64,000 nt of DNA from Apostichopus japonicus. Its lineage: Eukaryota > Echinodermata > Holothuroidea > Aspidochirotida > Stichopodidae. Positions 1 to 12,672 of this stretch are shown here, piece by piece. How positions within the stretch are numbered: position 1 is the first letter of the stretch; the number at the start of each line of letters is the position of its first letter. The stretch spans positions 8,264,501-8,328,500 of the forward strand of contig NC_092578.1 of NCBI RefSeq assembly GCF_037975245.1. The letters are read 5' to 3'. Made by a program: the position numbers and the translations under genes. The notes under the pieces are model-generated. The model saw only the letters and a program-made list of their open reading frames with translations, was not told where the DNA came from and made no database searches.

Positions 1-338
1 GTAAGTATAATAAAAGCACAGGAAATTTGGCTTAGATGGAGACAAAGTTTTTACCGAAATTAGGCCTATGCTTAAGTTTGATTACTGTATTTGTACAGTA
101 GTCTCCATTTTACTCCATACAGTATAGGGGGTGGGGGCACCTTCCCATCCCCCTTGAAAAAAAAGTTAAGCATTTGACTTTTCAATGATTTCCCCCAACC
201 AACAGTTCTCTAGACTCTAGTTATGTTCATTGCATACGGACCCATAACGCATTACTTAAATTATTGAAAGTCAAAATCCTAAGAAATGAGATCTCAAAAT
301 AACTTGTGTAATATAATATAAATGCAACTTGAACAGGA

Positions 339-432
339 AGTGTCTTTTCCGACGATCTAGGAGTATTTTTTTTGGCAAAAAAAATCGCCGTACGCTCCGC
401 GCCAACTGATGGTGGTGCTCCGCTTAGATAGT
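339..432 (+). repeat. dispersed repeat, copy 1
   Basis: This stretch aligns by eye with 1237-1326 (shared TTTCCG.YGATCT, GCGCCAAC.GATGGTGG, GCTC.GCTTAGATAGTA). Both copies are in the same orientation about 900 bases apart and probably belong to related non-autonomous elements. Confidence 0.6.
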
Positions 433-1236
433 ATCAAGTAGTGCGTTACACCTATATTAACTACTCACCCCCCCCCCCTTGTAAACATTTCTGCGGACAC
501 CCTTGCTTGGACCTCCTGATAGGGGGCCCCTTTGGGCCAGGAGCCCCTCCAGGCTCATCGTTACGCCAATGGCCGAGCATTGCACAATAAACAGATAATA
601 GTTATTTATTTCAGTCTCATATCAATTATTCGAATGCTTAAAGCAAACAGCAGATATCACATCATATCAGTGAGCATGAAAATGGCGTTCCGCGGGATGA
701 ACAGCCTCCAAACTGTAGATGTGTGTAGTTTTCGGTTGCGGAAATATTTGGTATTTTTTCATATTCCTTCAACGAAGTTTTATAGTAGCCGTTAAAAGAG
801 GTTTTAATATTTGTACACCAATAAATTAACTGTGTCTGAATTTTTGAAAATTCCCTGACCACCATTCTTCATCATACTTCCCTCTAAGCGTGCTATTTTG
901 TTCGGTCTGTTAGGGGTTGAAGGAGGTTTTTCTATATTGGTTGTCCATAGATGAAATTTTGTGCAACATTATGGGTATGTTTTGAAGTGAATTTATTCAT
1001 GAGAATTGTGAATTTTCAAATTCTGAACAAATAATGGGCTTAAAACCTTGACAAGTGGGGGTATTGTGGGCCGCGACGTAGAATCACCTACAAAAAGCAA
1101 TGATCCACATGAGATGCGATGAGGTCGAACATGATGTGACAATCTTCAAAAAGGTTATGGATGAAAATAAAAGTATTGGGATATTCTTGGTTTTCAGGCA
1201 AAAGTGTACATCTGGTTGGTCATTTCAAGCCTGAGA

Positions 1237-1368
1237 AGTGCCATTTCCGGTGATCTGGGGGTATCAAAACCAGAAATTTTCTTGTACTCTGCGCGCCAAC
1301 CGATGGTGGCGCTCAGCTTAGATAGTAATTCGCGCCCCCCGGGTTAGAAAATCCTGGATACGCCCCTG
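1237..1368 (+). mobile_element. hAT-like non-autonomous element, right end
   Basis: Carries the second copy of the repeat at 339-432, then a G/C tract and ends AATCCTGGATACGCCCCTG at 1368. Read in reverse this is CAGGGGCGTATCCAGG, a typical hAT terminus. No matching left terminus was found in the window's first kilobase, so the element is truncated or rearranged. Confidence 0.45.
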
Positions 1369-1429
1369 ATATATGACATTATTATTCAGCATTTAGAGAA
1401 CTGATAATTAATTTCCTATTATTATCTAT

Positions 1430-1478
1430 TAATATTATTATTAATATTATTGATAATATTAATATTATTATTATTATT
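1430..1478. repeat. imperfect ATT microsatellite
   Basis: A run of ATT/AAT units with a few interruptions; simple sequence. Confidence 0.85.
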
Positions 1479-1780
1479 GTTGGGACGCCCCCAACTCTTT
1501 CTTAGAAAACACAATATCCCTTACACAGTACAGACAGTTTATCATCGTGACCGAAGTAGACAAATATAAATGTGGTGAAAAGAAACTTCTGTTCGAAGTA
1601 TTTTCCTTTAACAGTGGAAATCGTTAACCGATATCATGCGTTACCTTATTAATAAAATAATCACTATATATCATATCCACAGACAGGAACAAAATCGGCT
1701 GAACCGTAATCCCTTCCAGACTACTATAACTGTACCTCAGCCACACTGTCTCTCCCTTCAGTTTGTTGCTTAGGAAGAAG

Positions 1781-2156
1781 CAAGGACGTAGGAACCGGGG
1801 GGGGGGGGCTGGGGGCGCCAGCCCCCCAGTGGAAAATGTGGAGGGGCGGAAGTATCATTCCGCCCCCCCCCCGCTTCCCAAGTCAGAAAACCCCTTTTTC
1901 ATTTCCAAATTAGAAAAAAAAATCTCATTTGGAGCACCAAATTTCATCTAAGGCCAGGTGAAAATACAATATTAAGTTTACAAAATGGAGTGGGTGTTGA
2001 AGTGTGCTATATTGCACCAAATTGCATCTGAGGCCACCTGGAAATGCAAAAAATTCCAAAGGGGAGGGGGACACCCCCTCCCCTTATACCCCTCCCCCAA
2101 GCCGGCCATCAGCCTTCAGCTCCCCCCCCACTCAAAAGTACCTTCCTACGCCACTG
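1781..2156. mobile_element. hAT-like MITE with imperfect terminal repeats
   Basis: Left end CAAGGACGTAGGAACC; right end, read in reverse, CAGTGGCGTAGGAAGG. The flanks GGAAGAAG and GGGAGAAA agree at 6 of 8 positions, as an old 8-bp hAT duplication would. Internally there are long G and C tracts and a diverged internal repeat (CACCAAATT.CATCT.AGGCCA at about 1937 and 2019). Short ORFs over it are non-coding. Confidence 0.55.
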
Positions 2157-3457
2157 GGGAGAAATATATTCTGTATATGAATTCCATTTAAATTATAGTC
2201 GGCTACATAGATTCTTCCTAGACCTATACCGTATGTAACAGTGAACACTGTCCCTTTCTACATCTTCAGAATATGATGCGTGCCGGCCTGTGGACTGCGC
2301 AATATCTGGGCTCGTATCACATATTCAAGAGTCGCATTTATATCCGCCGGTCGAGAAAAGATACCGAATTATAATATACTAAAAAAAGACAGAGAAAATG
2401 AGAAAAGCATATGAACAAGAACTAACCCAATGAAATTCCACAGAATATCTGATGAACATATGGTTGCAATTACTCTTTGAAAACAATGATGCAATTTGAA
2501 TATATAGATGGATTTGTGTCATTACTGATGAAAATTGGCTTAATCAAATTGTAAAGTAGCAACGTTCCAAACGCAATGAAACTAGTTTGAAAAGGTTCGT
2601 TGACTCATTGAGCTTAAATATTACGGAACAAATATATCCCTTATAACTCCTCCCGATGTGCTGGTGTCTATGCTTGCGGTCTACTCGTCAAAAGAAAAGT
2701 TTCTCTCAAATCTCGCCTCTTTTCTATTCTAGTGCCTTTATAATTTAGTACTGTATATCAATCAAAGCTCTTCCTTAAAAGTTTGAAAGGCATTCATTGA
2801 TTTCTCGGTCCTGGGAAGGAACGTCACTAATATTCATGATGAAATATTTCTCTTAACGATCTAGCAGAATTTGCAGTACCCATTATGATAACCAACAAAT
2901 CTGTTGTTTACGTATCTGGGCAGGTAATAGTACGTGACCGTGAAAATTTGAGTATTTGCCACATCGTGCCCTTCTTCAGCCTACAAGTTGCGAATGCATA
3001 TCCGATATACCTTTATTGGTTTGTCCATGTATTATTTTAGAGCATTGAACATATACACGAGGTCTGAAAGTTTGCAACAGATGATCTGCCATGCTGTAGT
3101 AAAATAGGCCTAATGTTAACACTTACACTAGTAACATTACTATTGTGTAGGCTATTGTGTTACACCATCACTCAGTAGGCCGTAAATTGTAGTAACTTGA
3201 TTATCCTACACTAATACTATACTAGTAGTAGTACTAGGCTGGACCTAGTTAAAGTAACTTAGGCTGTCAATGGTGACATAATATCCATCCACTAGTGTGG
3301 GCTGAAAATCACAGGGTAATGACACTAACCTGGGTGGTCAATATCACAGATTGCAGAAGATCCAAGTCACAGAGGCCTATCCAAACTAGTTACACCCAGT
3401 ATTGAACAGCTAGGATGCAGTAAGTGAGGTAGGCCCGGCCTAGTAGCATGGTCACTT
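2157..3457. other. upstream region without recognised gene
   Basis: AT-rich DNA. I see no supported exon, RNA gene or repeat structure here. Confidence 0.5.
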
Positions 3458-3906
3458 CGAAGTTCGGACACCTAAGCCTTAAATCACCCCAAAACTAAAT
3501 CTTCTGGTATAAATCACATGAAAACATACTTGATATGGTGGGAGAAATTTGTTTTAGTACGATACACGGCCAAACTTTCTTTCCTGCAAACTGTTTTTAC
3601 GTTGTTTTCCAAGAAGATTCTTCGTGATTGTGGAACTGGTATTTCTTTGCTAGAGTATTGCGAAGTTCGGACACGCAACCCACAGTGTGGCGCTGGTGAT
3701 AAAATTGGTGGCGCAATTGCTCTTTCAGTAATTATAACAGACTTCATAGATCTTCGTCATTTTATTGACAAATATGTAAGTAATTTCTTGCACACGGGTC
3801 ATTTTGGAGAGAAAATAACTGTAGCTTAGTACTTTTTGGTGAAATTTGGCTCTTCCTGTAGGTTTTCATGGTGAAATCGTGTATTTCTTAGGGTGTCCGA
3901 ACTTCG
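3458..3906. mobile_element. inverted-repeat element with GAAGTTCGGACAC ends
   Basis: CGAAGTTCGGACACC at 3458-3472 recurs inverted at 3892-3906 (15 of 15), with weaker pairing inward (ATGAAAAC.TAC near both ends). Another copy of the motif lies inside near 3661 and another just outside at 3912. The 103-codon ORF within it has no recognisable domain and is probably not a gene. Superfamily unclear. Confidence 0.55.
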
Positions 3907-4653
3907 CAGTATGCCGAACTTCGCAATACTGACTATACTAGTAGAATGTGTACTACCAGTACCATAATTTTACTTTGTGCATAAGAGTGTGAGATTAGCA
4001 AGTGTTATGGAGTTTCCTAGGCCTAGGCTGATTCAGTTACCCATAACCGAAGCCTGCAAGTTTGATAAGAAGGTACTATGATAAACTGAGATTTCTTGAG
4101 AATGTGAGAAGGCATGTTAACTAAAAATGGATTACAATGATTTCCCCTCAATAATATTGCAAGTATGACAATTAAATGTAGGCCTAAGACACATTTTCAT
4201 ATTTGCTGGAAGTTAACAGAGAGGCAAGGATCATAAAGTTGACTATTAATCTCACTGTGAAATTCATGCTATTATTACTGAAAGCAGAAACAAAAGCAGA
4301 TAAACCTTATTTTGCGGTCATAGAGTTATAAATCGCACTTGTTAATGTTTGTTTGTAGAGGACTGAAATTCATTGAACTGTGGTAATACGACAGTTCTGT
4401 TTCGGAGGTGAGTGTCGATTAGTAACAATTGAGCTGAGTGCTGGTGGGATCTTTCCTGTTGAGTGTCAACTTGATTGAGAGTTTCATTAGACTTAAGTCA
4501 AACAAGAGATTCATATAGAATTTGTAATATAAAATGTGTTTAAGAAGAGATGAATACAGAGTTTGTATTATAAAATATGCATTTACCTCTCAAAAGGTAA
4601 AAGCGAAAGTACTCAAATTTTTGGCAAAAGTGTTAAAATCGGACATTTTGAAT

Positions 4654-4729
4654 GGCTGCAGTATGTATGGTACAAGTTCCTGACCGCAGTTGGCTGCAGT
4701 ATGTATGGTACAAGTTCCTGACCGCAGTT
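4654..4729 (+). repeat. perfect 38-bp tandem duplication
   Basis: 4654-4691 and 4692-4729 are identical (starting GGCTGCAGTATG, ending CCGCAGTT). It lies ~150 bases upstream of the exon 1a acceptor. Confidence 0.95.
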
Positions 4730-4883
4730 GCCTTATCTCTGTGATAAAAGGAATTAAATCTTTAAGAGTAGTAATACAATATGTTATCAATAAATTTAAA
4801 TTTGTTAGTACATGTGAATGTTATATGAATATATTATGTACAGTTTTGTTCATAGTCTTTTTTTTTCCATTTCCTCATTGTAG

Positions 4884-4987
4884 ATATACCACCGAAGTTT
4901 AATCATTCCTTCATCTGAAGAACCTAATTGTCTTCCAGTTAAACAATGTCAGATAAAATGGATGTCGAGTTCGCTGGCGATGGACGG
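4884..4987 (+). CDS. prkag2-like: prkag2-like exon 1a: alternative first coding exon (short N-terminus)
   Basis: A T-rich tract ending in TAG at 4881-4883 makes a good splice acceptor, so the exon probably starts at 4884 with a 62-base 5' UTR. The ATG at 4946 opens 14 codons (MSDKMDVEFAGDGR) up to 4987, followed directly by GTAAGT, a strong donor. The intron is phase 0, the same phase as the 5' border of exon 2 at 52146, so splicing 1a to 2 gives DGR followed by DLSSFAMP with the frame kept. The acceptor implies a further non-coding exon upstream, not identified here. The peptide is too short to recognise alone; the assignment rests on frame compatibility with exon 2. A second in-frame ATG lies at 4958. 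The role would be a minimal N-terminus for one AMPK gamma isoform. This is inference; a transcript would decide. Confidence 0.55.
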
Positions 4988-5085
4988 GTAAGTAAATATG
5001 CTAATTGTCTTTGTCTTTCAACTTGTATAGGATTGTAAACTGTTGGTGGATTGATTCAAACATTTTTTCAACAGATTGAGAGAGG

Positions 5086-5200
5086 TAAGAGCAGGGAGGA
5101 GAAGGGAGAGAGGCAGAATGGGGGGGGGAGGGAGAAGCAGAGTGGGGGGAGGAGCAGGGGAAAGGGAAGAGCATGGAAATGGGAAGAGAATGGGGTAGGC
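5086..5200 (+). repeat. purine-only/G-rich tract in intron after exon 1a
   Basis: About 110 bases almost entirely A and G, with many GGG runs, beginning ~100 bases after the exon 1a donor. G runs close to donors often promote splicing and such tracts can form triplex DNA; here this is inference. Confidence 0.7.
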
Positions 5201-8200
5201 TAATAGGCATGGGGAAATTGACTTAGAATCAATTTGCTTAGAATGAGATGAAAAAGTATGTTTTGGGCTTCTTCCAAAAGGAATTTACCATCTACCTCAA
5301 GAGTTTTTTACCAACAAGAAAAAGTTGCAAAGAAAAAGTGTTGATGTAAAGTATGACAACTCCAAAGTGGAATACACTATGTAGCGTCTCACCTTACTTT
5401 CTTTGTGTGCCGTAGAATAGTTTGTGCTTCAAGGAATTCTGTGGGAGGGTAGTAACGATCAACTTTGACTAAGATTCTGTTAATGTCATGCTTTTGTAGA
5501 TAATCAGTATTTGCAACAAATGGTCTTGCATTTTGGGTCCTAACACTGAAGGAACAACTTATCCACCAGCACCCAATGTTACTGCTGTTATTACTGAAGT
5601 ATTATTTTAGCAACTTTTCATGGTACATGCAGTACCTCTACTTGCACCAGGCGTTTAAAGATTGTCGATGGGTAGTGGGTTGCGTGGTAAGATAATGACT
5701 GTGTGCCATGTAAGAGCATGCTTTACCTTCAACGAGCGCAACAAAGGCTCTGTGGTGATCATGATCGATACTTGGATCCAGTTGAGGTAAATTTTTTATC
5801 TGATTGTTTTGTCGTTCAATCATTGCTTATTACAGAGGTACTGCACTGAGAGCCCTTGTGCACTACTTAAGCGTACTGGTATGATAAAATACACATTTGT
5901 TAAAAGCAACTTGTTCCTCTCTCAGGATTGATGCTCACATACTGTATTCATCAATGTCTGTATTATGGTCATTCATTTATGATATATACTGATGATTTTA
6001 CTATTGTTTACTGGTGCCATACACTAGTGTTACTCACCCTCGTAGCACCAGTGTACGCATGTCAGGACCTGCAAAAAAAAATAATAATAAATAAATAAAT
6101 AAAGTTCCAGAGCATTTACGGGAAACTTCAAAGACTAGAGAAATTACTTTCACCATTGGAGCCTTTGGAGATTTTATAGATCCTATGAATTAATTATTGC
6201 AATTTGAACATACAAGGCTAGTACAGTCTGATACTGTTTGCTGTTCCTGACCACCATGTACACTAAAGTTGCCCAGCACTAGGAAGGATGGTGTTGACCT
6301 GTTTAACCTGTTCTCTTAATAGTGTTACCTATGAACTGTATCTGCTGTAAGAGTTACATCAATACTATCTGCTGCCATCACTTATTAGACTGGCAGTGGT
6401 ATAACACTGTAAGAGAGCTCTATTGACTGTTCTCACTAGTGCGTTTGTTGTTTATTGATAGGAGGAAGCAGAGCAGTAGATTTACAGCTCTGAATATTTA
6501 GGAAGGTGTAGTAGCACCCTCAGACTTGTTTAAAAACAACAGCATAGCTCCCACAAGTACCAGTTGGTCCACCTGCATCGTCAATGGCAGCATGAAATTG
6601 GAACAAAGATACACATCCTACATTTCAAAATTAAAGACTTTATTTGATGTTGATTGCTGCATACTGATTGATTTTTTTTAAAGGCATGAAATCTATTGTC
6701 TTGAAGTAAACTTGGCCCATGTCAGCTCTTTTCGAATGGATCATGGTCATTTATTTTTTTCTAAATGTCATTGTTTGCATCAGTTAGATTTGACCAGTTG
6801 TGTCTGGATACATTTTTATTAAGCCTGTCCAAGATGGCATGAAGATGCTGCAAAACCTCTCATTATAATATTACACAAAAAGCTAAATGATTTACATCTG
6901 CAACACTTTTTTAAAGTTTATATTATTATTTTTTACAGAACTTTAATCAAAACAGTTTTTTAAAAATTGTTGGTTTTCTTCTACCAATAATTGATTGCAT
7001 TACAAGTTGGTGTCTGGCTTTTAATGATATGCGTTCATCCTCAAATCTGTTCTAGCCCCTCGTTCGTCTTCTTTGTATAAAGTTCTCCTTTATTTTCGTT
7101 TTTTCGACTTTTCTTACGTCCCTGTGCACAACGTTTGATTTCTGGTTCAACTAATGAATGAAAAAAACGATGATCGATGGTGGAAGTTTCCATGGCAACG
7201 CACATTTAAGCAGATTAAAGTTTTGTCTCAAATGTGAATGTTGCTTTTGGTTGGATTCATCAGGTAATGAGGTTGAGCATTGAATTATTACAGAGATTTG
7301 AGAAAATACAAAGAGTACTTTTTTTTTGTGGGGGGGGGGAGGGGGGGGAGACTTTTCCTTCTTAAGGAGATAAATCAGACTTTTAGGTCAGTTCCAAAGA
7401 TTTCAAGCTTTGCTGAATCATCACAACGGTTGGCCAGAATGCAATGTCTCTGAAACGGCAAAGAATTTGATTTGGCTATGATGGAATTAAAAAACTAGAA
7501 ACAAATCTGCTCAGTTGCATACTCTCTCCAGCCCTGGCTGGTGATTACATGACACTTCAATGCTTGAGCGCCAGTCAGCAATTAACAAGGTACTTTCCAA
7601 GGGTGTGGGGAGGCCAAGGGATGGGTGGAGGAGGGTATTATGGCATGGGAGCAGGGAACCTCTCATGACATGGTGGGAACTTGGAAGTGGCTAAAAGGCA
7701 TTGAAGACTAGCCCAAAACCGCGTGCCGCGCTCTGAAAAAGTTAACTTTTCGTTGCTAGCAAGTGAAGTTTTCTTCTTGTCGCTACAAAATGCAGACAGT
7801 TATGAAATTTTATACCTTGTTATCTTTTATCTAGATCTGAGATGTCCATCGCTGCTATGTACACTGTGTTGTGGGTATTGACCGTAGCATTTATGTATTG
7901 ACTGTACACTAGTGTCTAATTACCGATGGTAGCAAGCTGTGTATGTATTTTCTGGGAACGATGGTGGTGTCTAACACTTCTGTTACACCTCTGTTCGAAA
8001 CTAGTTCAGATTACCGGCATGAGACATTTATTTGTGCGCGAGTCTTCACACCCTTAAACTATACCATGTACCATTCAGTGCTATATAAAAACTAACAAGG
8101 ACGGAAGTTCAAATGCATTGGGCTTTTAATAATCATACATGTGATGCAAGGAAACATGACGACAAAGCTTTAAACTCGCAATATAATCTTGCGAGGCGAT

Positions 8201-9450
8201 CGTCCTCTATCAGTCATACATACTTTTGTTTAGACTGAAAGATGAAGTTTTTCTAATAGCCAAGATTAAGAAGGAATTTTGTACCATGATTAACTGGTTC
8301 TATCTACAAGAGAGCATTCCAATGGTGTGACCTTTAAAATGTCACATGAAGATACTGTAATGTTCAACGAAGAAAACAGTCTTTTCAGGATTGTGACATT
8401 TGTGTGTATTCCGCTATGTTGGATCTGAAAACATTGCTCAGCTTTGCTTGTGTGTTATATTATTATAGTATAGTAGTATTATAGTTACATATATATGGTA
8501 TTATAATGCAGTCTGACCTCCTTGATAGTACATACACAGTACAGTATACATGGAGCTATAGAATGGTGTTCTTCACTTACCTGTTTACACACTATTACTG
8601 CACTCTGATCTAACATGTGCTTTTGCACAGGAGGAACATGGAGGATTTATCCCTGCCTTAAATTTGTTTTCTGTGTTAAAATTTTCCACAAGCTAGTGGA
8701 AATAACTTCTCAATTTGAATTTTAGAGAAATTTACTATATTCTCCTGGAATCTTAGGTATTTACTGTCCACCACGAATGATGCGATAAGGCACCATACAG
8801 TACCATTGGCAGTAGGGCACAGTATTTGTGATCAGTTTGTTGCAGGTTTAACATACTTCAGATTAAAACATGCTAGTGTTCATAAAGTACATGTGTTCCA
8901 AAGTGAGCCATATATGTGGACTTCGTTCGCGATCAGCAATGTATGTCCAATATAGAATGATACTTGAATTGTATGTGGAACAAGTAAATAGACCGTGATC
9001 ATTAATTGCACATACTTGGATAAGCATCTGTGCTAATTGAGATTCTTTTTTCCTTTTCTTTTTTGATCTTTTCACTTATGGTGATGTGATGGCACAATAA
9101 ATATTTATATGTGCCAGTATATTTCAAGCGCATGACTTAGGTTGTGCTGAGGGAATAACAAATTTGAACGCTGACACCCACACATTCATTTCAGCCATTG
9201 ATGCGGACTTAACACAGCTCGGGTTTGCTGAGACAACATGTTAGGTTGGTACAACAAAATGATGTTATTCTGGAAGAAAAGTGAGTCAGTTCTAATGCAG
9301 GCTTCACAAGATACAGTACTTCATAATTGGATAATGAAGACAGATTGATCCACCTGAAAATTTGTAAAGATGCCACCAATTTGCTTGCATATCTCCTTTC
9401 ACTCTCAAAGAAAATTTTACAAATTTTAAAATTGGACAACCTTATCTTTC
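5201..9450. other. intron without recognised gene
   Basis: AT-rich intron sequence. Simple G run near 7329-7350. No coding region, tRNA or clear transposon terminus seen. Confidence 0.5.
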
Positions 9451-9674
9451 CGGCCCCTCATCGCAACTCTTCCCCTTGGTCCCCTCCGTGCAACCCTTTC
9501 CCTTGATCCCCTCCTTGCAACCCTTTCCCTTGGTCCCCTCAAAATCCCTTCCCCTTGGTCCCCCTCCTCACAACCCTTCCCCTTGGTCCCCTCCTTGCAA
9601 CCCTTCCTCTCGGTCCCCTCCTCGCAACCCTTTCCCTCGGTCCCCTCCTCACAACCCTTTCCCTTGGTCCCACT
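9451..9674. repeat. 27-bp minisatellite, about eight units
   Basis: Tandem units like TTGGTCCCCTCCTTGCAACCC followed by TTTCCC, mostly 27 bp with one shortened and one 28-bp unit. Because 27 is a multiple of three, both strands stay open and encode 9-residue repeats (minus strand: GKGCEEGTE). Strong C/T bias. I regard the ORFs as a by-product. Confidence 0.9.
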
Positions 9675-10819
9675 CCTTTGGCCCTGGCTGAGAATTGGAC
9701 TCCCTTCCTCTGATGTTTCTGTACTTCTGGCTAAAGCCCTGGTATATATATACATAATACATGTTCCTAGTCTAGCCAGTAGATTAAACATTTTAAGTGA
9801 GACAAACCCAACTCAAATAATAGGGGGGCACATTCCAATTGGGTGGTAATGTTGAGTCAATCTGACCAAACCATGTAGAGTAATGGTCCTACATAATTGG
9901 ATACCCCTCCATATACAGTACCTAGTCCAGGGTTCCAATTGATAAGCCTTTTACTATTAAACCATCATTAACCACCTACAAACATTTGAAGTTTATGCCT
10001 CAAGTGCTTTTTAACGGTTGTAGAAGTATATATTTATATACAAATATATATATACCTTTGGTTGTTTGGCGTCTATCTTGGCGCAGAGTGCTCTATGTCC
10101 AGTGGACAGAGCGAAGTATAGGTGAGAATAAGTTGAGACTAGTGGAACACTAACAGTTGCTACCCAAGAGTTTCACGTGTTTGAGCGAGCATCAGACAAC
10201 TGTATATTTATATCTATTACATCTACTATAGGTACATTTTATGTCGATGGTAGTGTACGGTTCAAATAGGATGTTGCTTTCAGAGCTCCGCACCGATGTC
10301 TCAAATTATCTTTCGGTGTTCAAATTATCGATGAAGCTTTTGATTATGTTGAAAATTAAATAAGAGAAAAATATAGATCTTTTGCTGTAATATAAAATCG
10401 AAGAAACTTGTGCAAGAGTTTTCATAGCTTCTTTAAATTTATTGGAAGTGAGCATAAAAAGTGATTTGAAACTTTCAGGTGAAAAAGTTTTGATATGAGT
10501 AAAATCTATCCATAAATTTGTAATATTAAACCTCCCACTAGAAATTCATGTCAGGTAGGTAGCATTACTTGCCAGATATATCGATTTTCAGATGTACTGT
10601 ACACGTTCACAGCTGAACATAAACAATATCAAGGTTAAGAGTGTATGAATTAGTACTTAACTGCCAATGGGAGAGGTTTCTTCATACACCTTATACCACA
10701 CATATATATCTATATATACTCATAACTGTGATATATGCTCCATACATAATAACTCTCATAATAACTTACCATTAATTGAAGAGCTCTTACTCCGACCTTT
10801 CCTATCATCTTGCTTCAAT
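9675..10819. other. intron without recognised gene
   Basis: AT-rich with TATATA stretches near 10030-10055 and 10700-10718. Nothing else supported. Confidence 0.5.
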
Positions 10820-11047
10820 CTACGGGCGTGATCTTGAGAACACCCACGTTGTACCTCGCTGGCGATGCTCGGCCTCTCCATCATCGTCGCTATTCTTAGC
10901 ATCGTACGCTCTCAGAGTTTGGCTGTGTTCTGCTGCTCGTATTGTGGAGGCAAATCTGCGCCCTGCAACTCGACTCCTCTTCATGTTCTTTGGTAATGTT
11001 ACTTGCAGTTCTACAACGATGGCAGACAAACGAACAACGTAGCGCAA
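10820..11047 (-). other. coding-like GC/CpG-rich island, antisense; origin unknown
   Basis: The minus strand is open from 11047 to 10820; an ATG at 10984 gives MKRSRVAGRRFASTIRAAE... ending FSRSRP and TAG. The base composition is markedly richer in CG dinucleotides than the flanks. Past the stop the frame reads IEAR. If that TAG were a decayed Trp codon, RPWIEAR would faintly recall the N-terminus of PIF/Harbinger-type transposases; this is speculation. It could also be a first exon of an antisense gene (a GT lies after GCCAGCGAG) or a regulatory CpG island. I do not assign a function. Confidence 0.2.
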
Positions 11048-12155
11048 ACGACTCTCACTTGGAAGCTAAGAAGCTGCTCCAGATAGAAGGTCATTTTAAC
11101 AATTACGTTGGTTGTTGCCGCGACAGACTCTTAAACATTACAAATGAAATCCGATGAGGCTCATAATTAAATTCTTTGGGCATGTAATCATGGCAGGAGG
11201 TGTAATTAGATTCCACAGTTGTTCAAAAATTATGTCAAACTGTTTACTTGGGTTGGTGATAAAACCATGATAAAGACAGCATTGTGTACACAGCACACTA
11301 AAGTAACTTGTTTCTCAAATGGGGGGGAGGAGTATCGGTGTACAGATAAAAATTACAATGATATGCAGTCAACATTGCTTCTTACAGTAAGCAGTGAAGG
11401 TGAAGGAATTTTCTATTATTATAGGCTTGACAATTAAGAAACTTGCCATGAATACCATCCATAATAACACTCTTGTTTCACTTTAGCATCATGTAATTGC
11501 AACATAAACTACCAGGTCTTTTACCACCCACTCCTCCTCCACCTCCCCCTCCCCCTCCCTGACCTTAAGAATTATAACAAGTTTACCCCAATTCCTCCCT
11601 TGGTATGATACCCTGACTGTTAATAGGATTATCAGATGCAGCACCGAAAAATGTATTCAGTTAATAACTGAAAATAGTCCTCAAAGACCACACCTAGTGA
11701 TGATGAATAATAATATGCATTCACCTTCACAGGTTTGCAAATGAAACATGACAAAGCATTGGCTTGAATTTTTGGGGCAGCAAAAAGAAAGAAAGAAAAG
11801 GAGATATTTACTGCAGTGCAATGTAACTGGCAAGTAGGAGCAGCTAACTTTTTCGAAACCCCACAGATTTGTTAGTTAAATTTTGGATGATTTCTTTCAT
11901 CCTTGCTTACATGTCTCCAGTCAACTTAAGTATTTTCCCATCTACTACAGTAACCTTCAAAAGATTGGTAACATTATAGCACCGCATCTCCTATGACCCA
12001 CCTCCAGTTCACTGCCCACTTTCCTCCTGTTTTGGGGATATCCAGTGTTGTGCTTATTATTTCTAAAGTTACATTTATAATTACAACCCATCAGAATGAT
12101 GTTTAACTCCCCTCCTTCTGCACACCTTGACTCTATTGTTGCACTTTCCAAACTA

Positions 12156-12214
12156 CATAGCCTTTAATCTGTTAAGTTATGCTTGCCTCCAAACTTAACA
12201 GATTAAAGGCTATG
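12156..12214. repeat. perfect 23-bp inverted repeat with 13-base loop
   Basis: Arms 12156-12178 and 12192-12214 are exact reverse complements (left arm starts CATAGCCTTTAATC). Part of the right arm (ATTAAAGGCTA) is repeated just after it. Could be a small foldback element or an RNA hairpin. Confidence 0.9.
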
Positions 12215-12596
12215 ATTAAAGGCTAAAATTATCAACTTTTCCAGTGAACACTATTTGAAATGAAAGTTGATTGGTCAATCTTGTTAGTTACATACTGAAG
12301 AAGTTTCAGTGTGTCATATGATAGACATACTGTACTGTATAGGCCAGTACTGTATAGGCAGTATATTATCTATCAATATCTATCATTTGCATTGATTCTA
12401 GAGATATTTGTATGTATATGTTTTTCATGTTTAATACCCATCATCTTAACCGCAGCCCATTACTTCCTCGACCAAATCATTGTGAAAATTAATTCCCTCG
12501 TTTCAATCACTGCTAGTTTCCACTGGCAAACAGTGCATGTCATTAATACTAATTATGTATCAAACGTGTTCTTAAGGGATCTGTTTCCCTCCAAAG

Positions 12597-12672
12597 CCTG
12601 GCAGTCTTTGAAGAAGAAAAATCGGTCCCGGATGTCTACGTCAATGGTTTCGACAACAACTCAGTTGGTTTG
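12597..12672 (+). other. exon-like segment, possible cassette exon
   Basis: A good acceptor (CTGTTTCCCTCCAAAG, ending 12596) is followed by one base and 25 open codons, LAVFEEEKSVPDVYV then NGFDNNSVGL, up to GTAAAA at 12673. The 3' border is phase 0 and would fit exon 2, but the 5' border needs a phase-2... (one base completing a codon) donor, which neither exon 1a nor any exon seen here provides. The peptide is not recognised. It could be part of another transcript or chance. Confidence 0.2.

Noticed and set aside
1-6. GTAAGT at the very first bases, a perfect donor
   Set aside because: The exon it would belong to is outside the window, so it cannot be told from chance. It could in principle be the donor of an upstream non-coding exon.
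3518-3829. 103-codon ORF inside an inverted-repeat element
   Set aside because: No domain, and the element carrying it looks non-autonomous.
9426-9791. 121-codon minus-strand ORF with GKGCEEGTE-type repeats
   Set aside because: It is the translation of a 27-bp minisatellite; both strands stay open because the period is a multiple of three.
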